NCBI RefSeq assembly: GCF_016767175.1
Contig: NZ_CP068564.1
Span: forward strand, 2,108,001-2,172,000
Length of the DNA stretch: 64,000 nucleotides
Reading direction: 5' to 3'
Origin: Keratinibaculum paraultunense
GTDB lineage: Bacteria > Bacillota > Clostridia > Tissierellales > Tepidimicrobiaceae
A model generated the notes under the pieces. It was given only the letters and a program-made list of their open reading frames with translations. It had not been told where the DNA came from and made no database searches. Position numbers and translations under genes: made by a program. Shown here piece after piece: positions 1-7,560 of the stretch (positions are counted from its first letter, which is position 1; each line of letters starts with the position of its first letter).

Positions 1-235
1 CAAATAAAAATATTCCTATTATAAAACCTGCCTTCAAATCCTCTAATTTTACTTTCTTAACCCTTTTAAAAAATACTATTAGCATCAATATTGATGAAAT
101 CATAAATCTACAAGCTAGTAAATAATAAGGAGTTATATGATCCAAAGCATTCTTTGTAACTACAAATCCACTTCCCCAAATAACAGCAACTAGTAATAAT
201 GAAATATCTGCAAACAAACTATTTTTATTTTTCAT
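1..235 (-). CDS. EamA/DMT-family transporter, N-terminal part (cut by window edge)
   Basis: This is the N-terminal ~78 residues of a membrane transporter; the rest lies beyond the window start. Reading the minus strand from the ATG at 235 gives MKNKNSLFADISLLLVAVIW, followed by GSGFVVTKNALD and a second hydrophobic stretch. The pattern of a first helix ending in IWGS(G/S) followed by F-V-x-K is typical of the drug/metabolite transporter (EamA) superfamily, whose members export metabolites or amino acids across the inner membrane. A strong AAGGAGG ribosome binding site lies 6-7 bases upstream. It diverges from the aminotransferase gene at 367, with a shared AT-rich promoter region between them. 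The substrate cannot be inferred. Confidence 0.8.
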   Translation of the reverse strand, partial: MKNKNSLFADISLLLVAVIWGSGFVVTKNALDHITPYYLLACRFMISSILMLIVFFKRVKKVKLEDLKAGFIIGIFLF

Positions 236-366
236 ATTCAACCTCCTTAACTGACTCCTTATATCCATTATAATATAACTTCACCTAACTTTACTACCTA
301 TTTTCTCGTAACCTTTTCTTTTTTATCAAATATAATGATATTATTAAATAAAATATAGGTGATCTT

Positions 367-1680
367 ATGTATAAAAACTTAATTTATGGAATAAACACTT
401 TAGTCCCTTTAGCAAATGGAATTGAAGTTCCATATATAAATTTTGATAATGCTGCCACTACTCCTCCTTTTGTATCTGTAATAGAAACGATAAATAATTT
501 TTCTCAATACTACTCTTCTGTTCACAGAGGAACAGGATATAAATCCATAATATCTTCTCAGTTTTATGAAAATGCAAGAGATGAAGTATTAAATTTTGTA
601 AAAGGCAACAATAAATATCACACAGTAATATTTGTAAAGAATACAACAGAGGCTATAAATAAATTATCTTATAGATTAAAAGATGAAATAGGAGATGGAA
701 TAGTTCTATCCACATATATGGAACATCACTCCAACGATCTTCCTTGGAGAAGTAAATATAAAGTGGATTATGTACAAGTAGATAAAAATGGAAGATTATC
801 TTTAGATCATTTAGAATATCTATTAAAAAAATATAATGGAAAAGTAAAATTATTAACTGTAACTGGTGCTTCCAATGTTACAGGTTATTTAAATCCAATA
901 TATAAAATAGCACAAATTGCTCATAAATATGGAAGTAAAATCCTCGTAGATGGAGCTCAATTAGTGCCTCATCATCCAGTGGATATGAAACCCATAGACC
1001 ATCCTGAACATATTGATTATATTGCTTTCTCTGCTCATAAAATGTATGCCCCTTTTGGTATTGGCGTATTAATTGCACCTAAGGCTACATTTAATAAAGG
1101 GCATTCTGAATATGTTGGAGGAGGTACAATAAAATTAGTAACACCTCAAGATGTTATATGGGAAGAACCGCCACAAAAAGAAGAAGCAGGTACTCCTAAT
1201 CTCTTAGGAGTAGTAGCTTTAATAGAAAGTTTAAAAATATTAAAATCTATAGGTATGAATAAAATATCCAATTATGAAAGAGAACTAACTAAATACACCC
1301 TTGAAAGGATAAAAAAAGTACCTCATATAATATTATATGATGATATGGATATTATGAATAAGGTATCTATAATATCCTTCAACATAGAGGGATTATACCA
1401 TGAAACTGTAGCAAATATTTTATCATTAGAAGGAGGCATTGCTGTAAGAAATGGATGCTTTTGTGCACAGCCCTATATACAGAAACTACTCAATATCTCT
1501 ATAGAGGAGATGAAAAAGTACAAACAGGATGAAAATCTATTAAGACCAGGTACTGTTAGAATAAGCTTCGGTCTATATAATGATTATCAAGAAGTAAATA
1601 TTTTAATAGAATTGTTAAACCAAATCGCATACAATAGAAAAAAATATAATTTAAAGTATAAAACCCTCCTTTCTACTTAA
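367..1680 (+). CDS. Class V aminotransferase, cysteine-desulfurase-like
   Basis: This is a 437-residue PLP enzyme of the class V aminotransferase fold, probably removing sulfur or selenium from cysteine or a related substrate. Visible features are the N-terminal NFDNAATTPP motif (about residues 25-34), the cofactor-contacting HH at 120-121, Asp195 in VDGAQ, the Schiff-base lysine Lys225 in FSAHKMYAPFG, and cysteines at 364 and 366 in RNGCFCAQP, where SufS/CsdA proteins carry the persulfide cysteine. The length is slightly above the usual ~400 residues. The start is supported by an AGGTG ribosome binding site. A broken DsrE-like sulfur-carrier gene follows 23 bases after the stop, which fits a sulfur-transfer role. 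The true substrate remains uncertain. Confidence 0.8.
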   Translation: MYKNLIYGINTLVPLANGIEVPYINFDNAATTPPFVSVIETINNFSQYYSSVHRGTGYKSIISSQFYENARDEVLNFVKGNNKYHTVIFVKNTTEAINKLSYRLKDEIGDGIVLSTYMEHHSNDLPWRSKYKVDYVQVDKNGRLSLDHLEYLLKKYNGKVKLLTVTGASNVTGYLNPIYKIAQIAHKYGSKILVDGAQLVPHHPVDMKPIDHPEHIDYIAFSAHKMYAPFGIGVLIAPKATFNKGHSEYVGGGTIKLVTPQDVIWEEPPQKEEAGTPNLLGVVALIESLKILKSIGMNKISNYERELTKYTLERIKKVPHIILYDDMDIMNKVSIISFNIEGLYHETVANILSLEGGIAVRNGCFCAQPYIQKLLNISIEEMKKYKQDENLLRPGTVRISFGLYNDYQEVNILIELLNQIAYNRKKYNLKYKTLLST

Positions 1681-1703
1681 AATAGTGGAAAGGAAGGTTG
1701 CTT

Positions 1704-1805
1704 GTGAAGAAAAAGGTGAATATACTCATGTTTAGTGGCGAATACGATAATGCTTTAGCAACTTTAATTCTAGCTAATTCTGCTTTAACCATGGATACTG
1801 ATTGA
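1704..1805 (+). pseudogene. Truncated DsrE/DsrF-like sulfur-carrier gene remnant
   Basis: A GTG at 1704, preceded by GAAAGGAAGG, opens a 33-residue frame with the stretch VNILMFSGEYDNALATLILA. This closely resembles the N-terminus of DsrE/DsrF/DsrH-like proteins (typically K-x-N-I-x-M-F-S-G-D-Y-D-K-A-L-A), which are normally 110-160 residues long. The frame stops at 1805, and the following 26 bases lead straight into the 3' end of the opposite-strand ABC permease. The C-terminal two thirds, including the usual functional cysteine, are absent. It looks like a gene cut by a deletion. It is co-directional with the cysteine-desulfurase-like gene, a common pairing for sulfur relay. Confidence 0.6.
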
Positions 1806-1831
1806 ATTCCTATGACTCCCTTTTCTAATAG

Positions 1832-2491
1832 TTAGAACTCCCTCGTTCTATAAATTTTTTCGGATATCTTCATAGACATATAGAACATGATCAAAGAAAG
1901 TATTAGCACATATATATTTATCCTATTAATATCCATATCAATTATTTTTTCCAAATAGCCTATATTGTCTAATCCCTCCATCAATTTACTTAAAACCGTT
2001 GGCCCTATTACCATCAGTATCCACAACATGGTATTAAAACTCCTTAGACCTTCCCCCACTTTAAAATAAATTGGATAGTATATGGAATAGAATATCAGGG
2101 ATATATTAGTAACAAAGATAGCATTCCATATACTCGCACCTTTCCCAGTGCTAGCAATTCCTAATTTCAAAATAATATTGGTAAATATCAACACGGTACC
2201 ACAACTTATTACAATAAATAGTATTAACGCCATGTATTTTGCTCTAACAATATTTTTCCTATCCATTGGGAGACTATTAAGTATTATTTCACTCTTATAC
2301 TTATCATCGTATCCATTTGTATATATAACAGTAATAAATATAAGTATAATCATCCCAAAAACGTATAGGAGAGTTGACATTAAAGGATCAGGCATTGTAA
2401 GCCCCATAGCCGCAATAAACAGTCCATATATTACTGCAAATATATTGATCTTTCTCGACAATATAAAATCCTTTTTTATTAAATTAAACAT
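1832..2491 (-). CDS. ABC-2 type transporter permease
   Basis: This 219-residue integral membrane protein has about six hydrophobic segments and begins MFNLIKKDFILSRKIN, the cytoplasmic start usual for ABC-2 permeases of the YtrC/BcrB-like group. It is the last gene of a GntR-ATPase-permease-permease operon, 12 bases downstream of the second permease. It probably forms the membrane channel with that permease, as a heterodimer driven by the ATPase at 3141-3995. Such YtrGABC-like systems export peptides or lipid-cycle-linked compounds and often respond to cell-envelope antibiotics. The substrate here is unknown. Confidence 0.8.
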   Translation of the reverse strand: MFNLIKKDFILSRKINIFAVIYGLFIAAMGLTMPDPLMSTLLYVFGMIILIFITVIYTNGYDDKYKSEIILNSLPMDRKNIVRAKYMALILFIVISCGTVLIFTNIILKLGIASTGKGASIWNAIFVTNISLIFYSIYYPIYFKVGEGLRSFNTMLWILMVIGPTVLSKLMEGLDNIGYLEKIIDMDINRINIYVLILSLIMFYMSMKISEKIYRTREF

Positions 2492-2503
2492 CCTATCCCT
2501 CCC

Positions 2504-3136
2504 CTATAGATCCCTATTCTTATATAGTTTCATGGATAGAAATAGGGAGATTATATACATTGCTGCGGAAACATATATCATACCTTTTCCCCTAATAAAT
2601 CCTATACGGCTTACTAAAGATTTATCTCCCACCGAACCCAAATTTGCCATACCAATGAAAAAAGTAAAAAATACTATCATATGGATTATCTGTGCTATCT
2701 TAGGGTCAAATATAAAATACGCTGGATAGACTATAGATGTTAAAATCATAATAATAGGTATAGCCTTGATTATCATCTCCAGATTAAAATAATCCACAGG
2801 TTTTATTCCTATTGCATTAATTATCCACAAATAAATCCCAACATACACAATCGTGATGGCCAAATACACAAAACTAGATAAATACTTATAAAAAACCATC
2901 TCTTCCCTATTTATCGGCAATGAATGAATAATATATTTAGCCTTACCATTAATATCATGAGAAAAAGATAATATGGAAAGAATATAAGTATAGGCTACTA
3001 TTATTGCAAGGTAAAGCCATTTTAAATCGTAGGATTCTATTATCAGTAGTAAAAATGGTATATAAAATATTATAAAAAATCTATCTCGCTTGTTTGACCA
3101 CAATAGCATTAAATCCCTCTTAATAATCCCTAGCAT
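2504..3136 (-). CDS. ABC-2 type transporter permease
   Basis: A second ABC-2-like permease of 210 residues. It begins MLGIIKRDLMLLWSNKRDRF, the same short positively charged start as its downstream neighbour, and then has about six transmembrane stretches. The two permeases are similar in layout but diverged in sequence, suggesting an old duplication and a heterodimeric channel. The start lies 4 bases after the ATPase stop, so the two genes are likely translationally coupled. It belongs to the GntR-controlled operon that starts at 4372. Confidence 0.8.
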   Translation of the reverse strand: MLGIIKRDLMLLWSNKRDRFFIIFYIPFLLLIIESYDLKWLYLAIIVAYTYILSILSFSHDINGKAKYIIHSLPINREEMVFYKYLSSFVYLAITIVYVGIYLWIINAIGIKPVDYFNLEMIIKAIPIIMILTSIVYPAYFIFDPKIAQIIHMIVFFTFFIGMANLGSVGDKSLVSRIGFIRGKGMIYVSAAMYIISLFLSMKLYKNRDL

Positions 3137-3140
3137 ACTC

Positions 3141-3995
3141 CTACCTCCTCACGCTATAAACCATAATGTCTTCTAAACTTGCTTTTTCTATCAACACCTT
3201 ATCTCCAAATGTGTTTTTTATCTTGTCTAAATTATTGGTCAATCCTTCAAACCCAACTCTAGTTTCTCTTAATCCAATAAATTGCTTTCTAGTATTTTCA
3301 TCTAATAGGTCCATACCACCTTTTACTATGGCATAGCTCTCCATCACCCCATCCTTAGACTCTGAAAATACCACTTTTCCCTCATTGATGAAGGTTATAT
3401 AGTCTGCTATCTTCTCCAAATCCGTAGTTATATGAGTGGAAAAAAATATACTTTTGGTATCATCCTGGATAATGTTGTATAAAATATCCAATATCTCCCG
3501 TCTAAATACTGGATCCAACCCAGATGTAGGTTCATCCATGATTATTAAGTCAGCATTATGGGATAAGGCAACAGCTAATGAAAACTTCATCTTCATACCT
3601 TTAGATAGAGTTTTGATCTTTACCTTTGGATTTAGATCAAATTCTTTAATATAATAGTTAAACTGCTGTTCATCCCATCTTGAATAAAAGGAGGCTACTA
3701 TGTTTTTCATTTGATTGATAGTCAAATCTTCATAATAATAATTTTCATCATATACAAAGCCTATTCTATCCTTTATCTCCTTCTCGTATTTTACATGATC
3801 CTTACCAAATATATTAATCTCCCCACCATCTTTTTTGAGCAGATTCATTATAAGCTTTATAGTGGTACTTTTCCCTGCTCCATTAGGCCCTATAAACCCC
3901 ATTATATATCCAGGCTCCAATTTAAAACTAATGTCATCTAAAGTAAAATTTTTGAACTGTTTTCTCAAATTCTTAACTTTTAGAATATAATCCAT
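3141..3995 (-). CDS. ABC transporter ATP-binding protein (YtrB/BcrA-like)
   Basis: This 284-residue ATPase would energise the two permeases downstream. The Walker A motif GPNGAGKST is at about residues 36-44, the signature region is LSKGMKMKFSLA, the Walker B is LIIMDEPTSGLDP, and the H-loop is in FFSTHITTDLEKIADY. The signature reads LSKGM rather than LSGGQ, which is common in the BcrA/YtrB group of exporters. The C-terminal ~70 residues form the small accessory region usual in that group. The ATG at 3995 is two bases after the GntR stop codon and is preceded by GAGGAGG, so expression is tightly linked to the regulator. Confidence 0.88.
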   Translation of the reverse strand: MDYILKVKNLRKQFKNFTLDDISFKLEPGYIMGFIGPNGAGKSTTIKLIMNLLKKDGGEINIFGKDHVKYEKEIKDRIGFVYDENYYYEDLTINQMKNIVASFYSRWDEQQFNYYIKEFDLNPKVKIKTLSKGMKMKFSLAVALSHNADLIIMDEPTSGLDPVFRREILDILYNIIQDDTKSIFFSTHITTDLEKIADYITFINEGKVVFSESKDGVMESYAIVKGGMDLLDENTRKQFIGLRETRVGFEGLTNNLDKIKNTFGDKVLIEKASLEDIMVYSVRR

Positions 3996-3997
3996 AT

Positions 3998-4372
3998 CTA
4001 TACCTCCTCAAACAAAATTTTCAACATTTCCTGTATTTCTTCATAATCTAGTCCTAATAATTTGCTTTCCTCTACTATGTCAAGAAGTTTTTCTTCTACG
4101 ATTTTCAGTTTTTTCTCTCGCATTAATTCCTTGTTCTGCCCTGCTACAAAGGAACCTTTCCCCTGCATAGTTTCAATAAATCCTTCCTTTTCCAACTCAT
4201 CGTAAGCCCTCTTAGTGGTTATAACAGATATTTGAAGATCCCTAGCTAATCCTCTAATAGAAGGCAATAAATCTCCTTCTTTCAACTCTCCCTTTAAAAT
4301 CATTCCCTTGATTTGTTGGGATATCTGTTCATATATAGGCTCATCTGATGAATTAGAAACGATAATCTTCAT
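3998..4372 (-). CDS. GntR-family transcriptional regulator (YtrA-like)
   Basis: This is a small repressor of 124 residues with a GntR winged helix in the first ~75 residues (EPIYEQISQQIKGMILKGEL, then LPSIRGLARDLQISVITTKR). After it comes only a short helical tail of about 45 residues, as in the YtrA subfamily, with no large ligand domain. The ATG at 4372 was chosen because TTAGGAGG lies 6 bases upstream; the ATG at 4378 would abut the ribosome binding site. It heads the ABC exporter operon. A perfect 11-bp inverted repeat 42 bases upstream is its probable operator, so it likely represses its own operon until an inducer relieves it. Confidence 0.87.
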   Translation of the reverse strand: MKIIVSNSSDEPIYEQISQQIKGMILKGELKEGDLLPSIRGLARDLQISVITTKRAYDELEKEGFIETMQGKGSFVAGQNKELMREKKLKIVEEKLLDIVEESKLLGLDYEEIQEMLKILFEEV

Positions 4373-4413
4373 AGCCATCCTCCTAAGCAAAGTATATAGT
4401 GTTTATTTTGTAT

Positions 4414-4442
4414 ATACTGTATATATAGTCCATATACAGTAT
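4414..4442. promoter_or_regulatory. Probable GntR/YtrA operator, perfect inverted repeat
   Basis: ATACTGTATAT at 4414-4424 is repeated exactly as its reverse complement at 4432-4442, with a 7-base spacer. It lies just upstream of the GntR gene on the minus strand, in the position of an autoregulatory operator. Symmetric TGTATA/TATACA half-sites are in keeping with YtrA-type sites. No binding data exist here; the assignment rests on position and symmetry. Confidence 0.6.
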
Positions 4443-4497
4443 AAGCTTATTTTAAAAATTTGTCAATAGTTTTAAATAAATTAATATAGATATAGTT

Positions 4498-4526
4498 TGT
4501 TAACTTGTATAATTTTATAGTTGACA
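4498..4526 (+). promoter_or_regulatory. BirA-type operator 1 upstream of bioY
   Basis: Half-sites TGTTAAC (4498-4504) and GTTGACA (4520-4526) are arranged as an inverted pair with a 15-base spacer, matching the general TTGTTAAC-N15-GTTAACA form of Firmicute BirA sites. The right half-site overlaps the -35 hexamer of the bioY promoter. Binding of biotinyl-AMP-loaded BirA here would exclude RNA polymerase. Confidence 0.6.
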
Positions 4527-4549
4527 TTGCTTTTATAATGGTCTACAAT
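4521..4549 (+). promoter_or_regulatory. SigA-type promoter of bioY
   Basis: A perfect -35 hexamer TTGACA (4521-4526) and a -10 hexamer TACAAT (4544-4549) are separated by 17 bases. It points toward bioY, 50 bases ahead of the start codon. It is embedded between and overlaps the BirA-like half-sites. Confidence 0.75.
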
Positions 4550-4554
4550 CTTAT

Positions 4555-4583
4555 TGTCAACTTAAATTATTTATCGGTTTACA
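4555..4583 (+). promoter_or_regulatory. BirA-type operator 2, over the bioY transcription start region
   Basis: TGTCAAC (4555-4561) and GTTTACA (4577-4583) form a second inverted half-site pair with the same 15-base spacing as operator 1. It sits immediately downstream of the -10 box, where the transcript should begin. Two phased sites, about 57 bases apart, suggest cooperative or looped repression. Confidence 0.55.
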
Positions 4584-4598
4584 TATAGGAGGGATCAT

Positions 4599-5153
4599 AT
4601 GAAAATATCTGTAAAGGAAATGGTATTAACTTCTTTATTTACTGCATTAACAGCAATAGGGGCTTTTTTAAGTATACCTGTAGGTAGTGTCCCCATTACG
4701 CTACAAAGCTTGTTTGTTGTATTATCTGGACTTTTGCTTGGTCCTAAATTGGGAGCTTTATCTCAACTAATCTATGTATTATTAGGGCTTTCTGGGGTTA
4801 GAATATTTGCAGGATTTTCTGGTGGACCTCAAACGGTATTTACACCAAGTTTTGGTTTTTTGATCGGATTTATATTTGCAGCTTTTATAGTTGGACAAAT
4901 CGTTCATAGTGGCGATAACATAAGCTTTGTAAGAATATTTGTAGCTTCCCTTATAGGAACATTTATCATATATTTATTCGGAGTTCCATATATGTATATG
5001 ATAATTAACCATGTAATGGGAAAATCCATCTCTTTTGCTACAGCTTTAAAAACTGGGTGCATTATATTTTTACCTGGGGATACATTAAAAGCTATAGTAT
5101 CTTCTTTGGTAGCATCAAAAGTTCTTCAAAGAATTAAATTGGTTAATGAATAA
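4599..5153 (+). CDS. bioY: Biotin transporter BioY (ECF S-component)
   Basis: BioY is the substrate-binding membrane component that captures biotin and, with an energy-coupling factor module encoded elsewhere, imports it. The 184-residue product has about six transmembrane helices and the family signatures SIPVGSVPITLQSLFVVLSG near residues 24-43 and GFSGGPQTVFTPSFGFLIGF in the middle. Length is normal for the family. The ATG at 4599 follows AGGAGGGATCAT. Two BirA-like operators and a strong promoter lie upstream. The cognate repressor gene birA is about 3 kb away in this window, so the transporter should be shut off when biotin is plentiful. Confidence 0.93.
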   Translation: MKISVKEMVLTSLFTALTAIGAFLSIPVGSVPITLQSLFVVLSGLLLGPKLGALSQLIYVLLGLSGVRIFAGFSGGPQTVFTPSFGFLIGFIFAAFIVGQIVHSGDNISFVRIFVASLIGTFIIYLFGVPYMYMIINHVMGKSISFATALKTGCIIFLPGDTLKAIVSSLVASKVLQRIKLVNE

Positions 5154-5295
5154 TCAAGTAATTCACAATTTATAATATCATAAACAAATTCTCTATTATA
5201 TTTATGTTATATCTTAATTAAAATTAAAATTAAACATAAATACAGCTTTACTTATGCTAATTAAATATGCAAATATAAATAAAATTAAAAAAGCA

Positions 5296-5362
5296 AAAGA
5301 TAGCAAAGTATTATACAGAACACATAATGACCTAAGTCATTATAATTTACTTTGCTATCTTT
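5296..5362. terminator. Compound palindrome between convergent bioY and thlA
   Basis: AAAGATAGCAAAGTA (5296-5310) pairs exactly with 5348-5362, and inside the 37-base loop a second perfect hairpin ATAATGAC-CTAA-GTCATTAT spans 5324-5343. The location between convergent genes suggests a bidirectional terminator, but there is no clear T tract. The nested form could also be the relic of a small palindromic mobile repeat. Confidence 0.45.
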
Positions 5363-5413
5363 CGCCATTAACTAAGATTTGTATTTTAAATCAAAATCAC
5401 ACAATTAATATAA

Positions 5414-6592
5414 TTACCTTTCAACAATCATAGCCATTCCTTGTCCTCCACCTATACATAAAGTGGCTAAACCAGTTTTGACATCTCTTTTTTCCATTTC
5501 ATAAAGTAATGTAACTACTATTCTAGCACCAGATGCTCCTATAGGATGACCTAATGCAATTGCACCACCATTTACATTTACTTTTTCATCATCAAAATTT
5601 AATTCTTTAGCTACTGCCAAAGATTGAGCTGCAAAAGCTTCATTTGCTTCTATAAGATCCATATCATCTATAGTCATATTTACTTTGCTTAGTACCTTTT
5701 TAGTAGCAGGTACTGGACCAATTCCCATTATACTTGGATCTACTCCTGCTGCCCCATAAGCCTTAATAGTTGCTAAAGGCTTTAATCCTAATTCTTCCGC
5801 CTTTTCCTTAGCCATTAAAACCAAAGCTGCTGCTCCATCATTTATACCCGATGCATTACCAGCTGTTACTGTACCACCTTTTTTAAATGCAGGTCTCAAT
5901 TTAGCTAAACCTTCAATAGTAGAACCAAATCTTGGATGCTCATCTGTATCTACTATTAGTGGATCACCTTTTCTTTGAGGTACTTCTACAGGAATTATTT
6001 CATCTTTAAATCTTCCACTTTTTATAGCTTCTTCTGCCCTTAATTGACTTCTTAATGCAAATTTATCTTGTTCTTCTCTGGTTATATTATACTTTTCTGC
6101 TACATTTTCTGCAGTAATTCCCATATGATAATCATTAAATATATCCCAAAGTCCATCTTTCACCATATAATCTTCTAATACTCCATCTCCCATTCTATAT
6201 CCCCATCTAGCTCCTTTTAAAATATATGGTGCTTGAGACATATTTTCTGTACCTCCTGCTAAAATTATGTCTCCTTCACCTGCCATAATAGATTGAGCTG
6301 CTAATGTTATAGCTTTAAGTCCAGAAGCACATACTTTGTTTACCGTATATGAAGGTACTTCTACTGGAATCCCTGAATGTATTGAAATTTGTCTAGCTAC
6401 ATTTTGACCTAACCCAGCTTGTAACACATTCCCAAATATAACTTCATCTACCATATCAGGCTTTATAGTTGCCCTTTTCATGGCTTCTTCAGCAACTACA
6501 GTCCCTAATTTTACTGCAGAAACATTCTTAAAACTTCCACCAAATGTTCCTATTGGTGTTCTAACTGCTGATACAATAACAACTTCTCGCAT
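5414..6592 (-). CDS. thlA: Acetyl-CoA C-acetyltransferase (thiolase)
   Basis: This thiolase II joins two acetyl-CoA to acetoacetyl-CoA (or the reverse), feeding butyrate/3-hydroxybutyrate-type fermentation or the mevalonate route. The 392-residue protein has the acyl-accepting Cys88 in [12 protein letters not shown], His349 in [10 protein letters not shown] and the acid/base Cys379 in LCIGGGQG. It also carries the NEAFAAQ motif typical of biosynthetic thiolases. Length is exactly that of clostridial ThlA. The start follows AAGGAGGAGTTAAGT. It is monocistronic, and the other enzymes of butyrate formation are not adjacent. A 10-bp palindrome lies upstream. Confidence 0.93.
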   Translation of the reverse strand: MREVVIVSAVRTPIGTFGGSFKNVSAVKLGTVVAEEAMKRATIKPDMVDEVIFGNVLQAGLGQNVARQISIHSGIPVEVPSYTVNKVCASGLKAITLAAQSIMAGEGDIILAGGTENMSQAPYILKGARWGYRMGDGVLEDYMVKDGLWDIFNDYHMGITAENVAEKYNITREEQDKFALRSQLRAEEAIKSGRFKDEIIPVEVPQRKGDPLIVDTDEHPRFGSTIEGLAKLRPAFKKGGTVTAGNASGINDGAAALVLMAKEKAEELGLKPLATIKAYGAAGVDPSIMGIGPVPATKKVLSKVNMTIDDMDLIEANEAFAAQSLAVAKELNFDDEKVNVNGGAIALGHPIGASGARIVVTLLYEMEKRDVKTGLATLCIGGGQGMAMIVER

Positions 6593-6634
6593 ACTTAACT
6601 CCTCCTTTTTTTATAATATGCTTAAATTTATCAT

Positions 6635-6659
6635 AAAAGTTAAAGCATATTTAACTTTT
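6635..6659 (-). promoter_or_regulatory. Palindrome upstream of thlA, candidate operator
   Basis: AAAAGTTAAA (6635-6644) and TTTAACTTTT (6650-6659) are perfect 10-bp inverted arms around GCATA, 43-67 bases upstream of the thiolase start. A partly overlapping pair, TATGCTT (6617-6623) and AAGCATA (6643-6649), adds a second symmetry. This could be a repressor site; the protein is not identified. Confidence 0.35.
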
Positions 6660-6858
6660 TATGTTTATTTATTAAGTGTACTAAATTATAGATTAGTTAT
6701 ATATGTATAATTAGGATTGTTAAATTTTATACTATTACCATTTGTTATAATTTTATCAAAGTTCTACTAATTTTGCAACCCTTATTTGAAAATAATTTTA
6801 AAAATCTTCAAAATCAATGTATTTGTTTGATATAATACTTAATGAGAGGAGGGGTATT

Positions 6859-7533
6859 ATGATTGCTGTAACTGGAGAAAATATGAAAGCTATAGACAAC
6901 TATTGTATAGAAAAATTAGGAATACCTGGAATTGTATTAATGGAAAATGCTGCATTAAAAGTAATTAAAAATATAGACTTAAATAAATTTAATCACTTCA
7001 CAATTCTTTGTGGTGTTGGTAATAATGGAGGAGATGGATTAGCAGTAGCTAGACATTTGATAGTTAAAGATAAAAAAGTAGATATATTTATACTTGGAAA
7101 CATAGATAAAGGTAGTCACGATTTTATGATAAATTATAATATACTCAAAAATATGAATATTCCTATAAAATATATAGATAACAAAAAAGATTTAAAAACT
7201 TTAGAGGAATCCTTATCAAAATCAGATATGGTAATCGATTCAGTATTTGGAACAGGCTTAACTAGAGAAGTAGAGGGAATATACAAAGATGCATTTTCCC
7301 TAGTAAATCAAAAGGGTAAATATATATTATCGATAGATATACCTTCTGGCATGGATTCTGATACTGGGAAAATACTAGGCATAGCTATTAAACCTAACAA
7401 AACTATAACCTTTCAACTTATGAAGAAAGGGCTTGTTGATAACAAGAATTTGGCAGGCGATGTAATTGTAGAACCCATAGGAATGCCTAAAATAGCTATA
7501 GATACGGTACTTAATACAAATAAAGACCATTAG
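6859..7533 (+). CDS. nnrE: NAD(P)H-hydrate epimerase, YjeF N-terminal domain only
   Basis: The enzyme epimerises damaged NAD(P)H hydrates (R to S) so that a dehydratase can repair them. The 224-residue product is a single YjeF_N domain: GVGNNGGDGLAVARHL at about residues 54-69 forms the nucleotide/phosphate loop, followed by VIDSVFGTGL and IDIPSGMDSDTG. Most Firmicutes fuse this to a C-terminal NnrD dehydratase of ~280 residues, which is absent here. The frame ends cleanly at a shared terminator, so NnrD must be separate or missing. The ATG at 6859 follows GAGAGGAGGGG; an upstream in-frame start at 6817 lacks a ribosome binding site. Confidence 0.85.
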   Translation: MIAVTGENMKAIDNYCIEKLGIPGIVLMENAALKVIKNIDLNKFNHFTILCGVGNNGGDGLAVARHLIVKDKKVDIFILGNIDKGSHDFMINYNILKNMNIPIKYIDNKKDLKTLEESLSKSDMVIDSVFGTGLTREVEGIYKDAFSLVNQKGKYILSIDIPSGMDSDTGKILGIAIKPNKTITFQLMKKGLVDNKNLAGDVIVEPIGMPKIAIDTVLNTNKDH

Positions 7534-7560
7534 TATGATTCTAATGGTCTTTATTTGTAT
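7514..7560. terminator. Bidirectional terminator shared by nnrE and birA
   Basis: A perfect 20-bp stem (7514-7533 with 7541-7560) encloses a 7-base loop. The left arm encodes the last codons and stop of nnrE, and the right arm carries the last codons and stop of the oppositely oriented birA. The A-rich/T-rich flanks supply a U tract in both directions. Confidence 0.8.

Noticed and set aside
2148-2729. Plus-strand frame of about 190 codons opposite the ABC permeases
   Set aside because: It is the antisense shadow of two membrane-protein genes with clear operon structure and has no ribosome binding site.
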